From: Endotrypanum monterogeii
Taxonomy: Eukaryota; Euglenozoa; Kinetoplastea; Trypanosomatida; Trypanosomatidae
Length of the DNA stretch: 64,000 bases
Assembly (NCBI GenBank): GCA_000333855.2
Contig: CM007349.1
Coordinates: 69,213-133,212 of the forward strand
Direction: 5' to 3'
Under the pieces are notes generated by a model that saw only the letters and a list, made by a program, of their open reading frames with translations, made no database searches and was not told the DNA's origin. Position 1 is the first letter of the stretch, and every line of letters starts with the position of its first letter. The translations under genes and the position numbers were made by a program. Of the stretch, positions 22,294 to 32,223 are shown piece by piece.

Positions 22294-22782
22294 GTCTGTG
22301 TGCGTCGAGAGAAGCGATCTCACCTCCTCTTCGTACCCCTGTGTTCGGTTCACAATGACGTGATCCGGGCTACACTACGCATTCTTCAGGTGCATAGCGT
22401 ATGGATTCTGTCTACCCAAGGAAAAAGTAGTGGCACTCTATATGTGCTAGTTCGATTACATTGAACCCTTCTTTGTATGTTCAACGTGACGCAGCTGTAG
22501 TCATTACGAGGAATTGTCGAACTAGGAACGCATCTTGCTCACTTTGCTGCTCTCCTTCACTGTCATCTGCCTCATCTCTCTCTCTCCTTCCTGCCCCGAA
22601 TCTTCGCTTTTATGTCTTATTTTATTTACGATCCTGTTTTCCACCAAGTGGCACTTCTCCTCGGTGTTCAGGGACAGACAAGGAAAAGCCCACGGACACT
22701 CTTGTGTGCTTTGCTTTCGCCCTCATTTTCTCTTGATCACTAGCCACGTGGCCGCTTTCTGCCCTCCCTCCTTCCCCACTGC

Positions 22783-22784
22783 AG
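22783..22784 (+). promoter_or_regulatory. candidate trans-splice acceptor AG for the beta-helix gene
   Basis: A run of pyrimidines (about 22756-22780) ends in GCAG. There is no other AG between 22784 and the ATG at 22913 preceded by such a tract. Confidence 0.55.
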
Positions 22785-22912
22785 CTACAACACAACTCCA
22801 TTTTCACCCCCTTCTGTGTCTCCGTGTGTGTGTGTGTGTGTGTGCATCTCCTCTCAACATTTGCTTTTCTTGCCCCGTGTGCGCTGGCCCCCTGTGCCTT
22901 CTGAACGCCACG

Positions 22913-23749
22913 ATGCCGTCGGAAACTATTGTTGTCGGAATCCAAGCGGGTGCCCACGTCGAAACGCTAGCAGCGGCGCTAGAACTCGCGACGCCAGGTG
23001 ATTCGATAGTTCTCTCTACTGGTATCTTAGAGGAGACGGTTCACCTTTCCTTCAACGTTACGATCACAGCACCTCCGGTCACAGCTGATGAGGAAGACCC
23101 CGAGGCCCCCCGTGCCACTCTCATTGGCACTGTTATCATCTCTGCAAACGTGACGCTCGATGGCGTGGATGTGCGTGGTATGGTGGATGTGCGCAAAGGG
23201 CATGCTATCCTGGACAAGTGTGATATCCATCACGGTGCTGATGGTATCCGTGTCCATCCTGGGGCCATAGTGACTGTGCGCGACAGTAGGGTGCATCACT
23301 GCATCGGCGGCGGCGACGGCGTGTACTTCATGCCCGGCTCATCCGGGGAGGTCTTGCAAACCGATATATTCCAATGTCGCGTAAATGCGCTTCATGTCAA
23401 GGGCAGTGAGCCCGTTTTACGTGGGAACCGCATTCACGATTGCGCCTTCGGCGTTTACTACGAGAAAGCAGCTGCTGGGCTCTGCGAGCAGAACACGATT
23501 GAACATGTACACAAGTTTGGCCTTTACGTCACTGACGGTAGCAGTCCAGTCATTCGCAGCAACACTGTGGGCTGGTGTGGGATTCTCTGCTTCTTTGCCT
23601 CGAAGGGCGGTCGCGGATCCTGCATTGGGAACACATTTGAGGGTTCTCTTCACGTGTTGGCTGACTGCGTTGTGCATCTAACAGATAACCAAGTTAGTGG
23701 TACAACGGACGTCGAGGCAGCTGCGCAGCCGGTACATGTTGCTGGGTGA
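22913..23749 (+). CDS. right-handed parallel beta-helix repeat protein
   Basis: 278 residues. I start it at MPSETIVVG; the upstream open frame is a translation of pyrimidine and TG repeats. The opening (ALELATPGDSIVLSTG) followed by repeated turns with small and Asn/Gly residues (NVTLDGVDV, CDIHHGADGIRV, SRVHHCIGGGDGVYF, NRIHDCAFGVYY, NTIEHVHKFGLYV, NTVGWCGI) is the periodic pattern of PbH1 / NosD-like beta-helices (CASH domain). These folds occur in carbohydrate-active enzymes and in FBXO11-type adaptors. No F-box, no signal peptide and no obvious catalytic carboxylate cluster is visible, so the role is unknown; a structural or substrate-binding role in the cytosol is the simplest reading. 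Confidence 0.82.
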   Translation: MPSETIVVGIQAGAHVETLAAALELATPGDSIVLSTGILEETVHLSFNVTITAPPVTADEEDPEAPRATLIGTVIISANVTLDGVDVRGMVDVRKGHAILDKCDIHHGADGIRVHPGAIVTVRDSRVHHCIGGGDGVYFMPGSSGEVLQTDIFQCRVNALHVKGSEPVLRGNRIHDCAFGVYYEKAAAGLCEQNTIEHVHKFGLYVTDGSSPVIRSNTVGWCGILCFFASKGGRGSCIGNTFEGSLHVLADCVVHLTDNQVSGTTDVEAAAQPVHVAG

Positions 23750-24930
23750 GTCTCTCACGGGTATCGACCATGCGCCGCTGTATATGACATGTTATGTAGA
23801 TTATCAGGTAAACTACATCTCTCGTAGTGTACCAGTTTGATTCTTTTTGTAACTTTTATTGAGGACTTGAATTTCGATTTTGGAGCTCCTTTGTACCAAA
23901 CTCCTTTCCATATACGAATCCTTGTGTACGCCGTGTTGCGTATACGATATACATCGCCCTCTTCTTTCCAGACTGCTTCAGCTGCCCTCCCCCTCCGATT
24001 TGTTTCGTGTTCTTTCTCAGCTCCTGGTCTTCGGATTTGAGTAAGGAGGCATGAGGGAACGATGATGAGATGTCTGGCCATTGATAGTCCGCTCAATTTT
24101 CTATGAGCATATGTGGCTCCTAGTAGTTTTCAGCGCACTTGTAGATCGAGCAGGATAATTTCAACCCCCCCAGGTGCTAGGGTGACGAGTGCTTCTGCAT
24201 CAGACCGTCATCATGTGCACCTATTACACGAGCGTTTTTCACCCATCTGCTTCCCCTCTCTTTTTTTTTTTTGCATGTGTCTGTAGAGCAACTGCCCGCA
24301 GAAAGGTTTTCATCCCTGACTGTGTTCCTTTGTTCTGTTGGGCCTGCGCACTCGACAGGGAAAACGCGCTGATAGTCCCATGGGACTGTCACTTTTCTGG
24401 TGTCATCTGCACTCTCAGCCACCCAGAAAAGAAACTAAGTGTTCGCCTGTCGACACACACGCACTTACACTTACACACACACACGCGCGCACACACGCGC
24501 ATCTACTATAGTGCTCTTTTTTTCATTACTTCCCCCCTCCCTCACATCACCAGCTTACTCGCAGATCCACGCCCAGTGTGCCCTATTTTTCATGGGGACG
24601 GCACATATGCACATACACACACACACACACCCACACAGATGCGCGCATGGACACATCTACACCCAGAACATCATAGGAGACTTTTTAGTTAGTGTCTAAA
24701 TCAGAGCTAGAGCTTTGCCAACCTTGGCTTCTCCCCTCTCTCCGACACATCGGCTATCTAGAAGGCGACTTGTGGTGAACCACAGGGGCGTTCGCTGAAC
24801 CGCGAAGTCAGCGCTGCGTAAAAAAAAAAAAGCTGGGGGAAATATAAGCCTCAAAGTAGCTAGTGAGGCTTGGGGGCCACCACGAAAGGTGGCGGCGATT
24901 GACGTGCATTTTTTTTTTTCGAGTGGTGAA
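23750..24930. other. intergenic region, no gene seen
   Basis: 1.2 kb. CA/CG-alternating tract at about 24454-24500 and another CA run near 24610-24636; T and A runs elsewhere. No credible gene. Confidence 0.75.
24923..24924 (+). promoter_or_regulatory. candidate trans-splice acceptor AG for the WEE1-like kinase
   Basis: An unbroken T run (24909-24919) is followed by CGAG, only six bases before the ATG at 24931. Short but plausible. Confidence 0.4.
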
Positions 24931-25899
24931 ATGAGGGCAGATGAAATAGAAGATCCTGCCCAGTTGCACAGTGCGCAATGCACCACTGTACCGATTAGTC
25001 GCCTCACGAACGAAATGAGTGAGGTGAGCGAGATAGCGGAGGGATCTTTCGGTGTCGTGAGGTGCTTTTTGCACGATCTCGATAGGCTCGAGTACGCCGT
25101 GAAGCAGACGAAACGCCCCATTTGCGGCGAGTCGAATCTGCAGCAGCAGCTGCAAGAGATGTATGCGCTAAGTTCCTTTCCTCACAGACACATCGTCCGC
25201 TACTTCGATGGCTGGGTCGAGGATCAGGCTGTCTTCGTGCGACTTGAGAAGCTTGACGACTCCATGGCATCTCTTCCGCGTCCGGTAAGTGAAGCTGTAC
25301 TCACGGCCATGCTGCACCAGATATCTATGGCGCTCTACGAATTACACTCGCATGATGTTGTGCACTTGGATGTGAAGCCGGATAATATTCTGCTGAGGCA
25401 AGTAGATACGGACATGTTCATTTTTAAGCTATGTGATTTTGGCCTGGCACGTCCCCTGAACGGCAAAGGTTCTTTGACAGGCGAACAGTTTATTGGACTC
25501 AACGATGAGGACGGAGACCGACGGTACATGAGCCCGGAGCAGCTGAAAAATGCTCGCGACGTAGTTGGTCCACCTGCAGATGTTTTTGCCCTTGGAAAGA
25601 GTTGTGAGGAGATGATGAAGCCCCCAGCCGAAGATTCACTAGGGGTCAGCACTAGGCAACTAGAAAGCTACTCGCCAGCTTTCACTGCCTTGATTGAGTC
25701 CATGCTACTCGACGATCCTGCTCGCCGTCCTAGTGCCTTCCAGGTTGTACAGGCAACTCTCCCGCAAAGACTGCACAACAACGAACGACTTCTACAGTTG
25801 CAGCGCCGCATTGACGCCCTTCGCATCGAAGTTCTGGAAATGGAGACAAGTAGAAGTGGCGACGATCTCGACTGCCCAGAGCCCAGGGCGCCTTTTTAA
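24931..25899 (+). CDS. WEE1-like protein kinase
   Basis: 322 residues starting at the first ATG after a T run; the frame upstream opens with GTG. Kinase motifs: nucleotide loop IAEGSFGVV (35-43; first loop glycine replaced by Ala), ATP lysine AVK (58), catalytic loop HLDVKPDNIL (145-154), DFGLA (169-173) and EDGDRRYMSPEQL (193-205). The HxD-VKPDN loop and the EDGDRRY segment in place of the usual APE sequence are WEE1/PEK features. WEE1 inhibits CDKs by phosphorylation and delays mitosis. The protein is short, lacking the long regulatory N terminus of animal WEE1. An eIF2-alpha-type kinase is the main alternative but lacks support because no insert is present. Confidence 0.85.
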   Translation: MRADEIEDPAQLHSAQCTTVPISRLTNEMSEVSEIAEGSFGVVRCFLHDLDRLEYAVKQTKRPICGESNLQQQLQEMYALSSFPHRHIVRYFDGWVEDQAVFVRLEKLDDSMASLPRPVSEAVLTAMLHQISMALYELHSHDVVHLDVKPDNILLRQVDTDMFIFKLCDFGLARPLNGKGSLTGEQFIGLNDEDGDRRYMSPEQLKNARDVVGPPADVFALGKSCEEMMKPPAEDSLGVSTRQLESYSPAFTALIESMLLDDPARRPSAFQVVQATLPQRLHNNERLLQLQRRIDALRIEVLEMETSRSGDDLDCPEPRAPF

Positions 25900-26335
25900 G
25901 AGCGTGTAGATCAAACAGTGAAAACATCTGAACATCATAACAGACGTTCTCCCCGTCGTCAGGTGCTTCTTGTGAGTCGGCTCTGTTAGGCTACCCCTGC
26001 GCGGCATCTGTTGCAGCAGCAGTATCCACCTTCTCATCACTTCCTTTTGCCCCGCAGGCTCTGTGTGTGTTTTAGTTAACCAGCGCTGCCTCATCGGTCG
26101 TTTTTCTTTTTCGCTCAATGGCGCCGTCGATGAGGCCTTTGACTTCACAATGACATCGACATCTCCTTCGAACACTTTTGGGAGAGGCCCAAGGCCTGCA
26201 TTCTACCCCCAGTAGTCGTTGCAGATTCTTATCTTGGAGTGACGACACCTCTGCTCACGCTAGGCCCGACGGCACTCATAGTCACGTGGTTGCTTCCGGT
26301 TCTTGACTGCAGGCTTTTTCGATGGTATAGCCAGT
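25900..26335. other. 3' flank of the WEE1-like kinase, no gene seen
   Basis: 436 bases of UTR-like sequence without microsatellites, ending at the left boundary of repeat copy 1. Confidence 0.6.
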
Positions 26336-27187
26336 ACTGATCCTCACACTCCCATCCCAATCGAGTGGGCCCGGGAGGTGTAATGTCTCTGCTGCCACGG
26401 TGTCGCATGGTCACGTCAACCTGTGCTCGCCCACCCAGTCAAGCTATCCGGACCAGCCCCCGTTCGCGAGAAACGCGTCGTTTTGGACGACAGATCGAGA
26501 CGCACCCGTTTCCCGGGAGAAAGCGCGCGCGCCTATGCGTGCCTTCGCGAGGACAGAGCCGGGGGTGGTGTATCGCATCTAGGCGACGTATCGGGGGGAG
26601 GGGGCGAGGGGAAGCAAAGAAAAAAAACGGAAGTGACAGACNNNNNNNNNNNNNNNNNNNNNNNNNNNACTGCTCTCTCCCCTCGCAGATAAAAAAAAAA
26701 ACGAGAAGGCGAATGAGATACAGACACCAGAAATACCGCAAAGGTACCCCAAGACCATCCTGTGGAGTGGGGCGGCCACGGGTGACGGAGGCAAATGCAT
26801 TACCTGGACGCGGTGCAGGATCCGTGCGGACCCCAAATACGGGTCGAGCCGATATCTTTCATGAGCACCTCTGAAATGCACCTAGACTGTCTATTCATAC
26901 CACCGCTAGGTGGACACAGTCGTATTGCTCCTCGGCCGGCACACTGGTATCAAGGCACGGAGCCCACCGTGCGTCTGCCCGGCGCTCGCCGCCCAGCGCT
27001 TATGCGAGACGGGGGAGACAGAGGGCTAGGGTGGGTGGTGCTTGCTATTCGCGTCGCCGGACTCGACGGCAGAGGCGATTGGCTCTCGGCCTCCATGGGT
27101 GTAGTCCTGATTCAAACGAGGCGTACGAACCCTAGTCGTGAATGTATACTTGTCGATTTGCTCGCGGTGGCGATCCGTGGTGTAAGA
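26336..27187 (+). repeat. dispersed ~0.92-kb repeat, copy 1 (contains N gap)
   Basis: This stretch matches the reverse complement of 38132-39057 almost base for base, from ACTGATCCTC at its left to GTGTAAGA at its right; outside these points the sequences diverge at once. The right end runs into A-rich sequence in both copies, as in a retroposon tail, but I see no target-site duplication. GC content is higher than the flanks. Open frames of 130-180 codons are shared by both copies, but at this level of identity that says nothing about coding. Family unknown: a SIDER-type or other non-autonomous retroposon is possible, or a plain segmental duplication. 27 N at 26642-26668 stand for what is about 100 bases in copy 2. 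Confidence 0.9.
26642..26668. other. assembly gap (27 N) inside repeat copy 1
   Basis: The flanks AGTGACAGAC and ACTGCTCTCTCC correspond to 38751-38760 and about 38639-38650 of copy 2, where roughly 100 bases lie between. The gap length is therefore likely wrong, or copy 1 carries a deletion. Confidence 0.95.
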
Positions 27188-27914
27188 AAAAGATGTCCAA
27201 ATGCTTCTCTTCCACATCGCGCGCCTGCTTTGCTGCCGCGGTGCCTTTTTTCTTTTGATCAAGACGTTCACCATTCTCTACGAGTTCACAATCAAAACGT
27301 ATGCCGAGCAGATGTATGGATCGGGTATTTGTAGGTCCAACTTTTGTTGTTTGCTCCACGCCTCTCACAGTACGCTGCTGCCTTGAATACATTGATACAC
27401 ATACGCGCCTGGAGGGAGTCGGTTACTTGTTGTGCTCGCAGGACTACCAAGTGCTCGCGCAATGTATATGCAAAAGTTTCGTCGAATGGGGTATGGAATG
27501 TGGCTTGTTTTTTTCCATGTCCCGCGGGCGTAAATTGTATCAAATATCCCGTTTTCAAAGTGTCTCAGCGGCAGCGCGGTTAAATCGATGTGAAATGCAG
27601 TTCTGCGCAGTCTTAAAAAGAGGAGTATCGCCTCTCTTATGCAGTGACAACAAGTCACTTCTTTTGTGCCACACTTTTTTCTGATCAGGAAGACATCCGT
27701 ACATAGCGGAAGGCGTGGTCCACTCGTTTTCTCACATACCATGTGCAATCTCTACCATTTCGCCCGGGTTATTTGATGTGTTGAACGTCTTCCTTTTACC
27801 CATTTTTTATTTTTTCCACAGCCCAACATTGAGCAGAAGTGACCCAAACTGAGGCCCAGAAAGAGCTTCTTCTCGCCGGGGTGCCGCTGCAAGAAGCGCG
27901 GCTGACCCCCACCG
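27188..27914. other. intergenic region between repeat copy 1 and the START gene
   Basis: 0.73 kb of UTR-like sequence with no supported gene, ending in a strong polypyrimidine-CAG acceptor. Confidence 0.7.
27820..27821 (+). promoter_or_regulatory. trans-splice acceptor AG for the START protein
   Basis: A textbook tract of pyrimidines with few interruptions (about 27789-27817) ends in CACAG, 93 bases before the ATG at 27915. Confidence 0.65.
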
Positions 27915-29027
27915 ATGAAGCCCCATGAGGAGCGCTACGCGGAATGCAAGGGTTGCCGCTATGTTCTCATGACACTTCCCCACTTCCGCGCTTTCCGAGA
28001 TCTCGCCTTGTCTGGAGACACAGCGTGGACGACGCACTACTCTGACGACGTACTCAAGGTAGAATCAAAGCCGCCCGGTGACTCCTCCACCAACCTTAAT
28101 ATAATTAGGGCAACGCGCATCATGACGAGAGTGTCACCATCGGTGTTATTCGACCAGCTGCACGATGCTCAATATCGAACAACGTGGGATACAAACATGT
28201 TGGAGGGGTACAACATCGCCCGACTAGATAGCCACAATGACATTGGCTACTACGCTGCGAAGTTTCCGTGGCCGCTGAGCAATCGAGATTTCTGCAACAT
28301 GCGTTCTTGGATGGAGTTCACCAATGGTGAGTACATCATATTCAATCATTCCGAGCCGCATCCCGACTGTCCCGAGAAAGACGGCCTCGTTAGAGCTCGC
28401 TCTATACTCACTGGCTTTTATATCCGCCCTATTCCAGGGAAGAGCGGTACCCAGCTCATCTACGTCACTCAATGCGACCCCCGCGGATACATTCCTCACA
28501 GTGTGATCAACATGGCTATGACTAAGGGTGCGCGCAAGATACTCGACAACTGCGAAAAGTGCTCAGAGGAGTACCCAGTCTTTGTGAAGAAGACGTATCC
28601 CCCCGATTACGTATATCCATGGCGTACTCATAAGATGGACTGGGAGAGTCCTTACCTGTATCCAGAGGATGTCCCCATACACACTGAGCATGCAAACGAG
28701 TACCACCAGCAGAAGCAGCAGCCTGACTCTCATAATGGTAGTGCCGACAAGGAGGGTGGTGATGTGCGATCTGGAGAAAATGGAGTTACACATTTTCTTA
28801 CAACAGACCCCGCGTCATCCCCTACGCAATTGTCCCTTGCCTCGGTCGCCCCGTACAGTGTGACTGATCTTCTTTCAGTTCAGCAATACCGGTCTATCAT
28901 GCAGGACGCTATGAATGCTATCGACCGGTCTTTTCTCCGCGAGGGGCATGTGCCCACCACCAGGGAGTACATTCTCCGACTCAAGTATATGATCGAGGGT
29001 ATTCGTCAAACAACTCTTGGCGTCTAG
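27915..29027 (+). CDS. START-domain lipid-transfer protein
   Basis: 370 residues. Residues ~25-225 fit a START (StAR-related lipid transfer) domain of the PCTP/STARD10 type: VSPSVLFDQLHDAQYRTTWD, DIGYYAAKFPWPLSNRDFC, then RARSILTGFYIRPI, TQCDPRGYIPHSVINMAMTKGA and a closing amphipathic helix. The WPLSNRDF and DPRGYIP(H) stretches are especially typical. START proteins carry a single lipid or sterol in a hydrophobic pocket between membranes. The C-terminal third is hydrophilic and includes a His/Gln-rich patch (EYHQQKQQ); there is no signal peptide or membrane segment. First gene inside the pair of inverted repeats. Confidence 0.9.
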   Translation: MKPHEERYAECKGCRYVLMTLPHFRAFRDLALSGDTAWTTHYSDDVLKVESKPPGDSSTNLNIIRATRIMTRVSPSVLFDQLHDAQYRTTWDTNMLEGYNIARLDSHNDIGYYAAKFPWPLSNRDFCNMRSWMEFTNGEYIIFNHSEPHPDCPEKDGLVRARSILTGFYIRPIPGKSGTQLIYVTQCDPRGYIPHSVINMAMTKGARKILDNCEKCSEEYPVFVKKTYPPDYVYPWRTHKMDWESPYLYPEDVPIHTEHANEYHQQKQQPDSHNGSADKEGGDVRSGENGVTHFLTTDPASSPTQLSLASVAPYSVTDLLSVQQYRSIMQDAMNAIDRSFLREGHVPTTREYILRLKYMIEGIRQTTLGV

Positions 29028-30256
29028 GCACTGATCAGTACTACTTTAGCTTCTGTCTTTCGCTGTTCCCATTCATTGGTTGCTTGTGTTGTAGTGCACT
29101 TGCTCCTACGCGTAACACACGTGTCCTAGGAGGCAGCATTGCAGTTTGGTTAACATTGGCCCTGATTTGCATAGGTGTGTTCTCTCCAGATAGTTTTCTT
29201 ACCCCCTTAATCGTAAGTGTGCGCTGCAGTGTGTCTGTGCGGTTATTCATGTACGCGATGCTCTGGCGGGGCGGCATGCCTGTCTTGTGGTCTATTCGCT
29301 TTCTCTGCCTTTATATGTTTAGTAGTCTTCCTCCTTGTACTTTTTCATGCTGCAATGGGGAGGGGGGGGGTCACGACAGGTGTTTAAGGCTGAGCTCTGC
29401 CCCATGCGTCTGTATTAACTCATATTCGCGCATGTATACTTCTCTCCCTTTTCCATCTGCCCGTAACACCACCACCACCCTTGTGCTCTTTTTTTTTTTT
29501 TGCGGTGCCGGGGGAGGGGGGGGGACGCCGAAATCGGGATGGAAGCATTCGCATACTACACTCACTGTTGCACAGATTTGAGTAGAGGATCAAAAAAAAA
29601 TGGAGAAACTACGAGAGGAAGCGATAATGTGTTTCGCTTTCGTGCCACACTGAGGTGTCTCGAGTGGCGGTCATCAAACCACTCTCTTAGGGAGGAGTGT
29701 CTGCGTTCCTTTGCCTTCGAGGGCCGTCTCGCTATCCCTCACGTGATTTGTCTCCGACGTCTTGTTCTACATTACCATTTTATACGAGTAGTGCAAAAAG
29801 AGTTGCGTGAAGTTCGTGGCGCTTGTCAAAATCATTTGCTTTGCTGCTTCCAAAAAAAAAAAAGATGACCCACAGTCACCCTCCTCTCTGTCCCCCCGCA
29901 ATCATCATTTTTTTTTTTTGATATTGTCAGTCCCTGCATTTCTCATTTAGATGGCTCATACCGTGATTGGCAAACCCCATCACTTCTGTGAGCTGTGCAG
30001 TTTATCTATCAGGGACGCATCCGTGCAAGGAGCGAAACGCTCTCTTGCAGAGTCAGGGCTAGGGGACGGTCAAGTGCAAGTGATATACATTCCAACTGAA
30101 TACTTGGCAGAACCTACCTTCCCAGCCTCTCGGCATTCTCACGCCTACCCTCCCTCGACTCTCCGCGGTATCTCAGGTTTATCCCTGCACTACGTTGTCA
30201 CACCGAAACAGGAATAGTTACTGGGAATCCAGTCCCATTGCTCCGCTTCTACGTCA
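29028..30256. other. intergenic region, possible short upstream ORF
   Basis: 1.2 kb with T and G runs (29490-29523) and a pyrimidine tract at 29880-29950. An ATG at 29951 directly follows TTTAG and opens an 88-codon frame that ends at 30217, 39 bases before the next gene. It may be an upstream ORF of the actin-related gene. Confidence 0.55.
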
Positions 30257-31228
30257 ATGGAGGCGACCTACATTCTGGATTGTGGGCATCACACCCTCAA
30301 ATACGCCGGCGTCTCGAAGCGGAGCCGGAAGACCTCAGATGTGCAGATCAAGGAGCGCCACAGTGAATGCAATGCGTACGTGGCAGACGACGAGCGGTTT
30401 CGAGTGTGTGTGCCTCAGCTGCTTTCAGAGGTGCTCTTCGCCGACGAAGACCTCACTCTGATGCTGTTGCTCGACACATTCCACTCACAGAAATCAAAGG
30501 CAATGCTTCTATATTCGTGTTTCGAGCAATTCGGGTGCAAAAGAGTTTGTTTTCACTACACCGCTTGCACAGGACTCTACGCAACGGGGGAAACTTCTGG
30601 CGTCGTAGTCGACATCGGCTACGCTGGGGTTCAGTGTACTTCGGTACACAAAGGCGCTGTGCAAACATCCTTGTCTGCACGACTCTCTTCTGTTGGTACT
30701 CGAAACCTCGATAGCGAGTTGCATCGGCTTCTGCGTGGAGACATAACAGACGAGACACTGGACCTTGTCAAGGCGCACTGCTGCTCTCTGACGGCGCGGG
30801 ACGAGCTGGTGCCTGAGCTGACACTGCCAGATGGAACTATAATTCCCAATGACGATCTGAGGATGAGTGAACTTCATAGAGCTACCCGTGCACTTCTCTT
30901 CTCCACTTCGTCCTCAGTCCCAGACACCTTTCGAGCTGTTTACCAGAAACACAACATCGTTTTCCCCGACTCCACTTCGTGGCTCCAGCTGGGGGGCGGT
31001 TCACAGATCGGTGGGGTGAGCGAGGTGCTCACAAGGGCTCTATCGCATCCTCTTCGTCGCCACTCACCCAAGCAGCTACACCTAAAAGACGTCACACACG
31101 CCCCAGTCAGTGGTGGAGTTATCCTTTCACAGCTCAACGTCTTCAAGAGTATGTGCGTTGACGTCAGCGACTACGAGGAGTACGGCCCAGAGGGCTGCGT
31201 GCGCATGCAAGTCGTGGACACCAGATGA
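30257..31228 (+). CDS. divergent actin-related protein
   Basis: 323 residues. Actin-fold features: N-terminal ILDCGHHTLKYAGVS (phosphate-1-like strand-turn), a GVVVDIGYAGVQCTSVHKG phosphate-2 loop near 110-130, and an adenosine-type loop LQLGGGSQIGGVSEVL near 245-260. Glycine and aspartate spacing fits actin/ARP proteins, but it is shorter than actin (~375) and the loops are degenerate, so nucleotide binding could be weak. ARPs serve in chromatin remodelling, dynactin or cilia. I cannot assign it to a numbered ARP class; nearest in look are the degenerate ARP10/ARP6 types. Confidence 0.78.
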   Translation: MEATYILDCGHHTLKYAGVSKRSRKTSDVQIKERHSECNAYVADDERFRVCVPQLLSEVLFADEDLTLMLLLDTFHSQKSKAMLLYSCFEQFGCKRVCFHYTACTGLYATGETSGVVVDIGYAGVQCTSVHKGAVQTSLSARLSSVGTRNLDSELHRLLRGDITDETLDLVKAHCCSLTARDELVPELTLPDGTIIPNDDLRMSELHRATRALLFSTSSSVPDTFRAVYQKHNIVFPDSTSWLQLGGGSQIGGVSEVLTRALSHPLRRHSPKQLHLKDVTHAPVSGGVILSQLNVFKSMCVDVSDYEEYGPEGCVRMQVVDTR

Positions 31229-31288
31229 CGCCGGGATGAGGAGGGCGCGACGCTCAACGCATAGGAGTTTTTTGTTGTTGTTGGGGTG

Positions 31289-31312
31289 ATATATATATAT
31301 ATATATATATAT
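31289..31312. repeat. (AT)12 microsatellite
   Basis: 24 bp of perfect AT alternation in the 3' flank of the actin-related gene. Confidence 0.96.
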
Positions 31313-31867
31313 TCCCATTCTGAAAACAAAAAAAAACCAAGAGATTCAGATTCCTTTTCCTGCGCGCGTCCGTATTCGAACAGAGTCGGTGCTGCTGCTG
31401 CTGTTGACCTAGCATGACCACAAGTTAGTCTGTTCCTCTGCTTATCGATGCTGACTTGATCAGTGGTGTTGTCAAGGCTGCAATCATTTTTCTCGGTCAC
31501 GCACACATGCCACTTCCCACCCCTGTGTGGCACTAATTTCTCTGTTAGTGCTGTTGGTACTTAACCGTTACATCAGATACACCCAAGAGGCCGAAGAAAG
31601 AATTGCGAGCGTATTCATGGCATCGCGACTCATAACTTAGGAGTGGGGAGGGATTTGAGGACAACCGAGCGACGCAAAAGATGGGATCGTATTCTCTTAC
31701 CACCAGTGATGACCCCGTTCATAACCACATGGTTCCTATTATCATTTTCTCTGGAGGCGAATGGCTGCCAGAGGCGACTGGCAGTTCTTGGTCATGCGGC
31801 ATCGTGCTCCCCTCTTGTCTTTTTTTTTTTCACTGCTTCCCTCTTTATTGCCTCTTTTCCAATTCTC

Positions 31868-31869
31868 AG
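31868..31869 (+). promoter_or_regulatory. candidate trans-splice acceptor AG for the 72-residue protein gene
   Basis: Long pyrimidine run (about 31806-31864) ending in CTCAG, 136 bases before the small gene. It supports the existence of a separate mRNA here. Confidence 0.55.
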
Positions 31870-32004
31870 ACTTCGCCGTATTCGCCTTTATTTTCCTAGC
31901 GTGAATGTCGTCGCGTTGGCGCGTGCATGAGTTTAAATTCGTTAGCGTTTATTGAGGGTTTCTGTAACACCAGGAGCCCGCTTGGCGAGTGACGCTTGGT
32001 GATC

Positions 32005-32223
32005 ATGAAAATACTCAAAGTGCTGAAGCATCGCACGAGAGCCCGCTTCGAGCTCGCTCGTGCTCGAATGCAGCTGCGAAATGTGCGTGACCATGAAGTC
32101 ATTGGACGCTACTGCGGATTACTGCTTTTCCCGTTTGTCATTTATTTCTGCGTCGGGCAAATGCAAGGCTACAGTGAGAGTCAAATTCGTGACCGCCTCG
32201 CGAGCCGGAGAAACGTATCCTGA
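32005..32223 (+). CDS. small single-pass membrane protein, 72 residues, unknown
   Basis: Begins at ATG with a strongly basic amphipathic N terminus (MKILKVLKHRTRARFELARAR), then one hydrophobic segment (YCGLLLFPFVIYFCVG, about 36-51) and a charged tail. Codon choice is that of the neighbouring real genes, unlike the surrounding T-rich sequence, and a splice acceptor lies upstream. A basic N terminus plus one membrane span fits a small subunit of a mitochondrial inner-membrane complex, but this is inference; I recognise no family. Confidence 0.6.
   Translation: MKILKVLKHRTRARFELARARMQLRNVRDHEVIGRYCGLLLFPFVIYFCVGQMQGYSESQIRDRLASRRNVS

Larger units (their letters stand above)
22042..22912. other. 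intergenic region, no gene seen
   Basis: 0.87 kb with the (AT)15 tract at 22261-22290 and a pyrimidine-rich 3' half ending in a TG run at 22826-22843. Confidence 0.75.
31229..32004. other. intergenic region with AT tract and splice acceptor
   Basis: 0.78 kb. An (AT)12 tract lies at 31289-31312. A strong pyrimidine tract ends in an AG at 31868-31869; two very short ATG frames (from 31903 and 31927) precede the small gene that follows. Confidence 0.65.

Noticed and set aside
26795..27334. 179-codon frame in repeat copy 1, matched by 131 codons in copy 2
   Set aside because: The copies are nearly identical at DNA level, so shared openness is not evidence for coding; no family resemblance.
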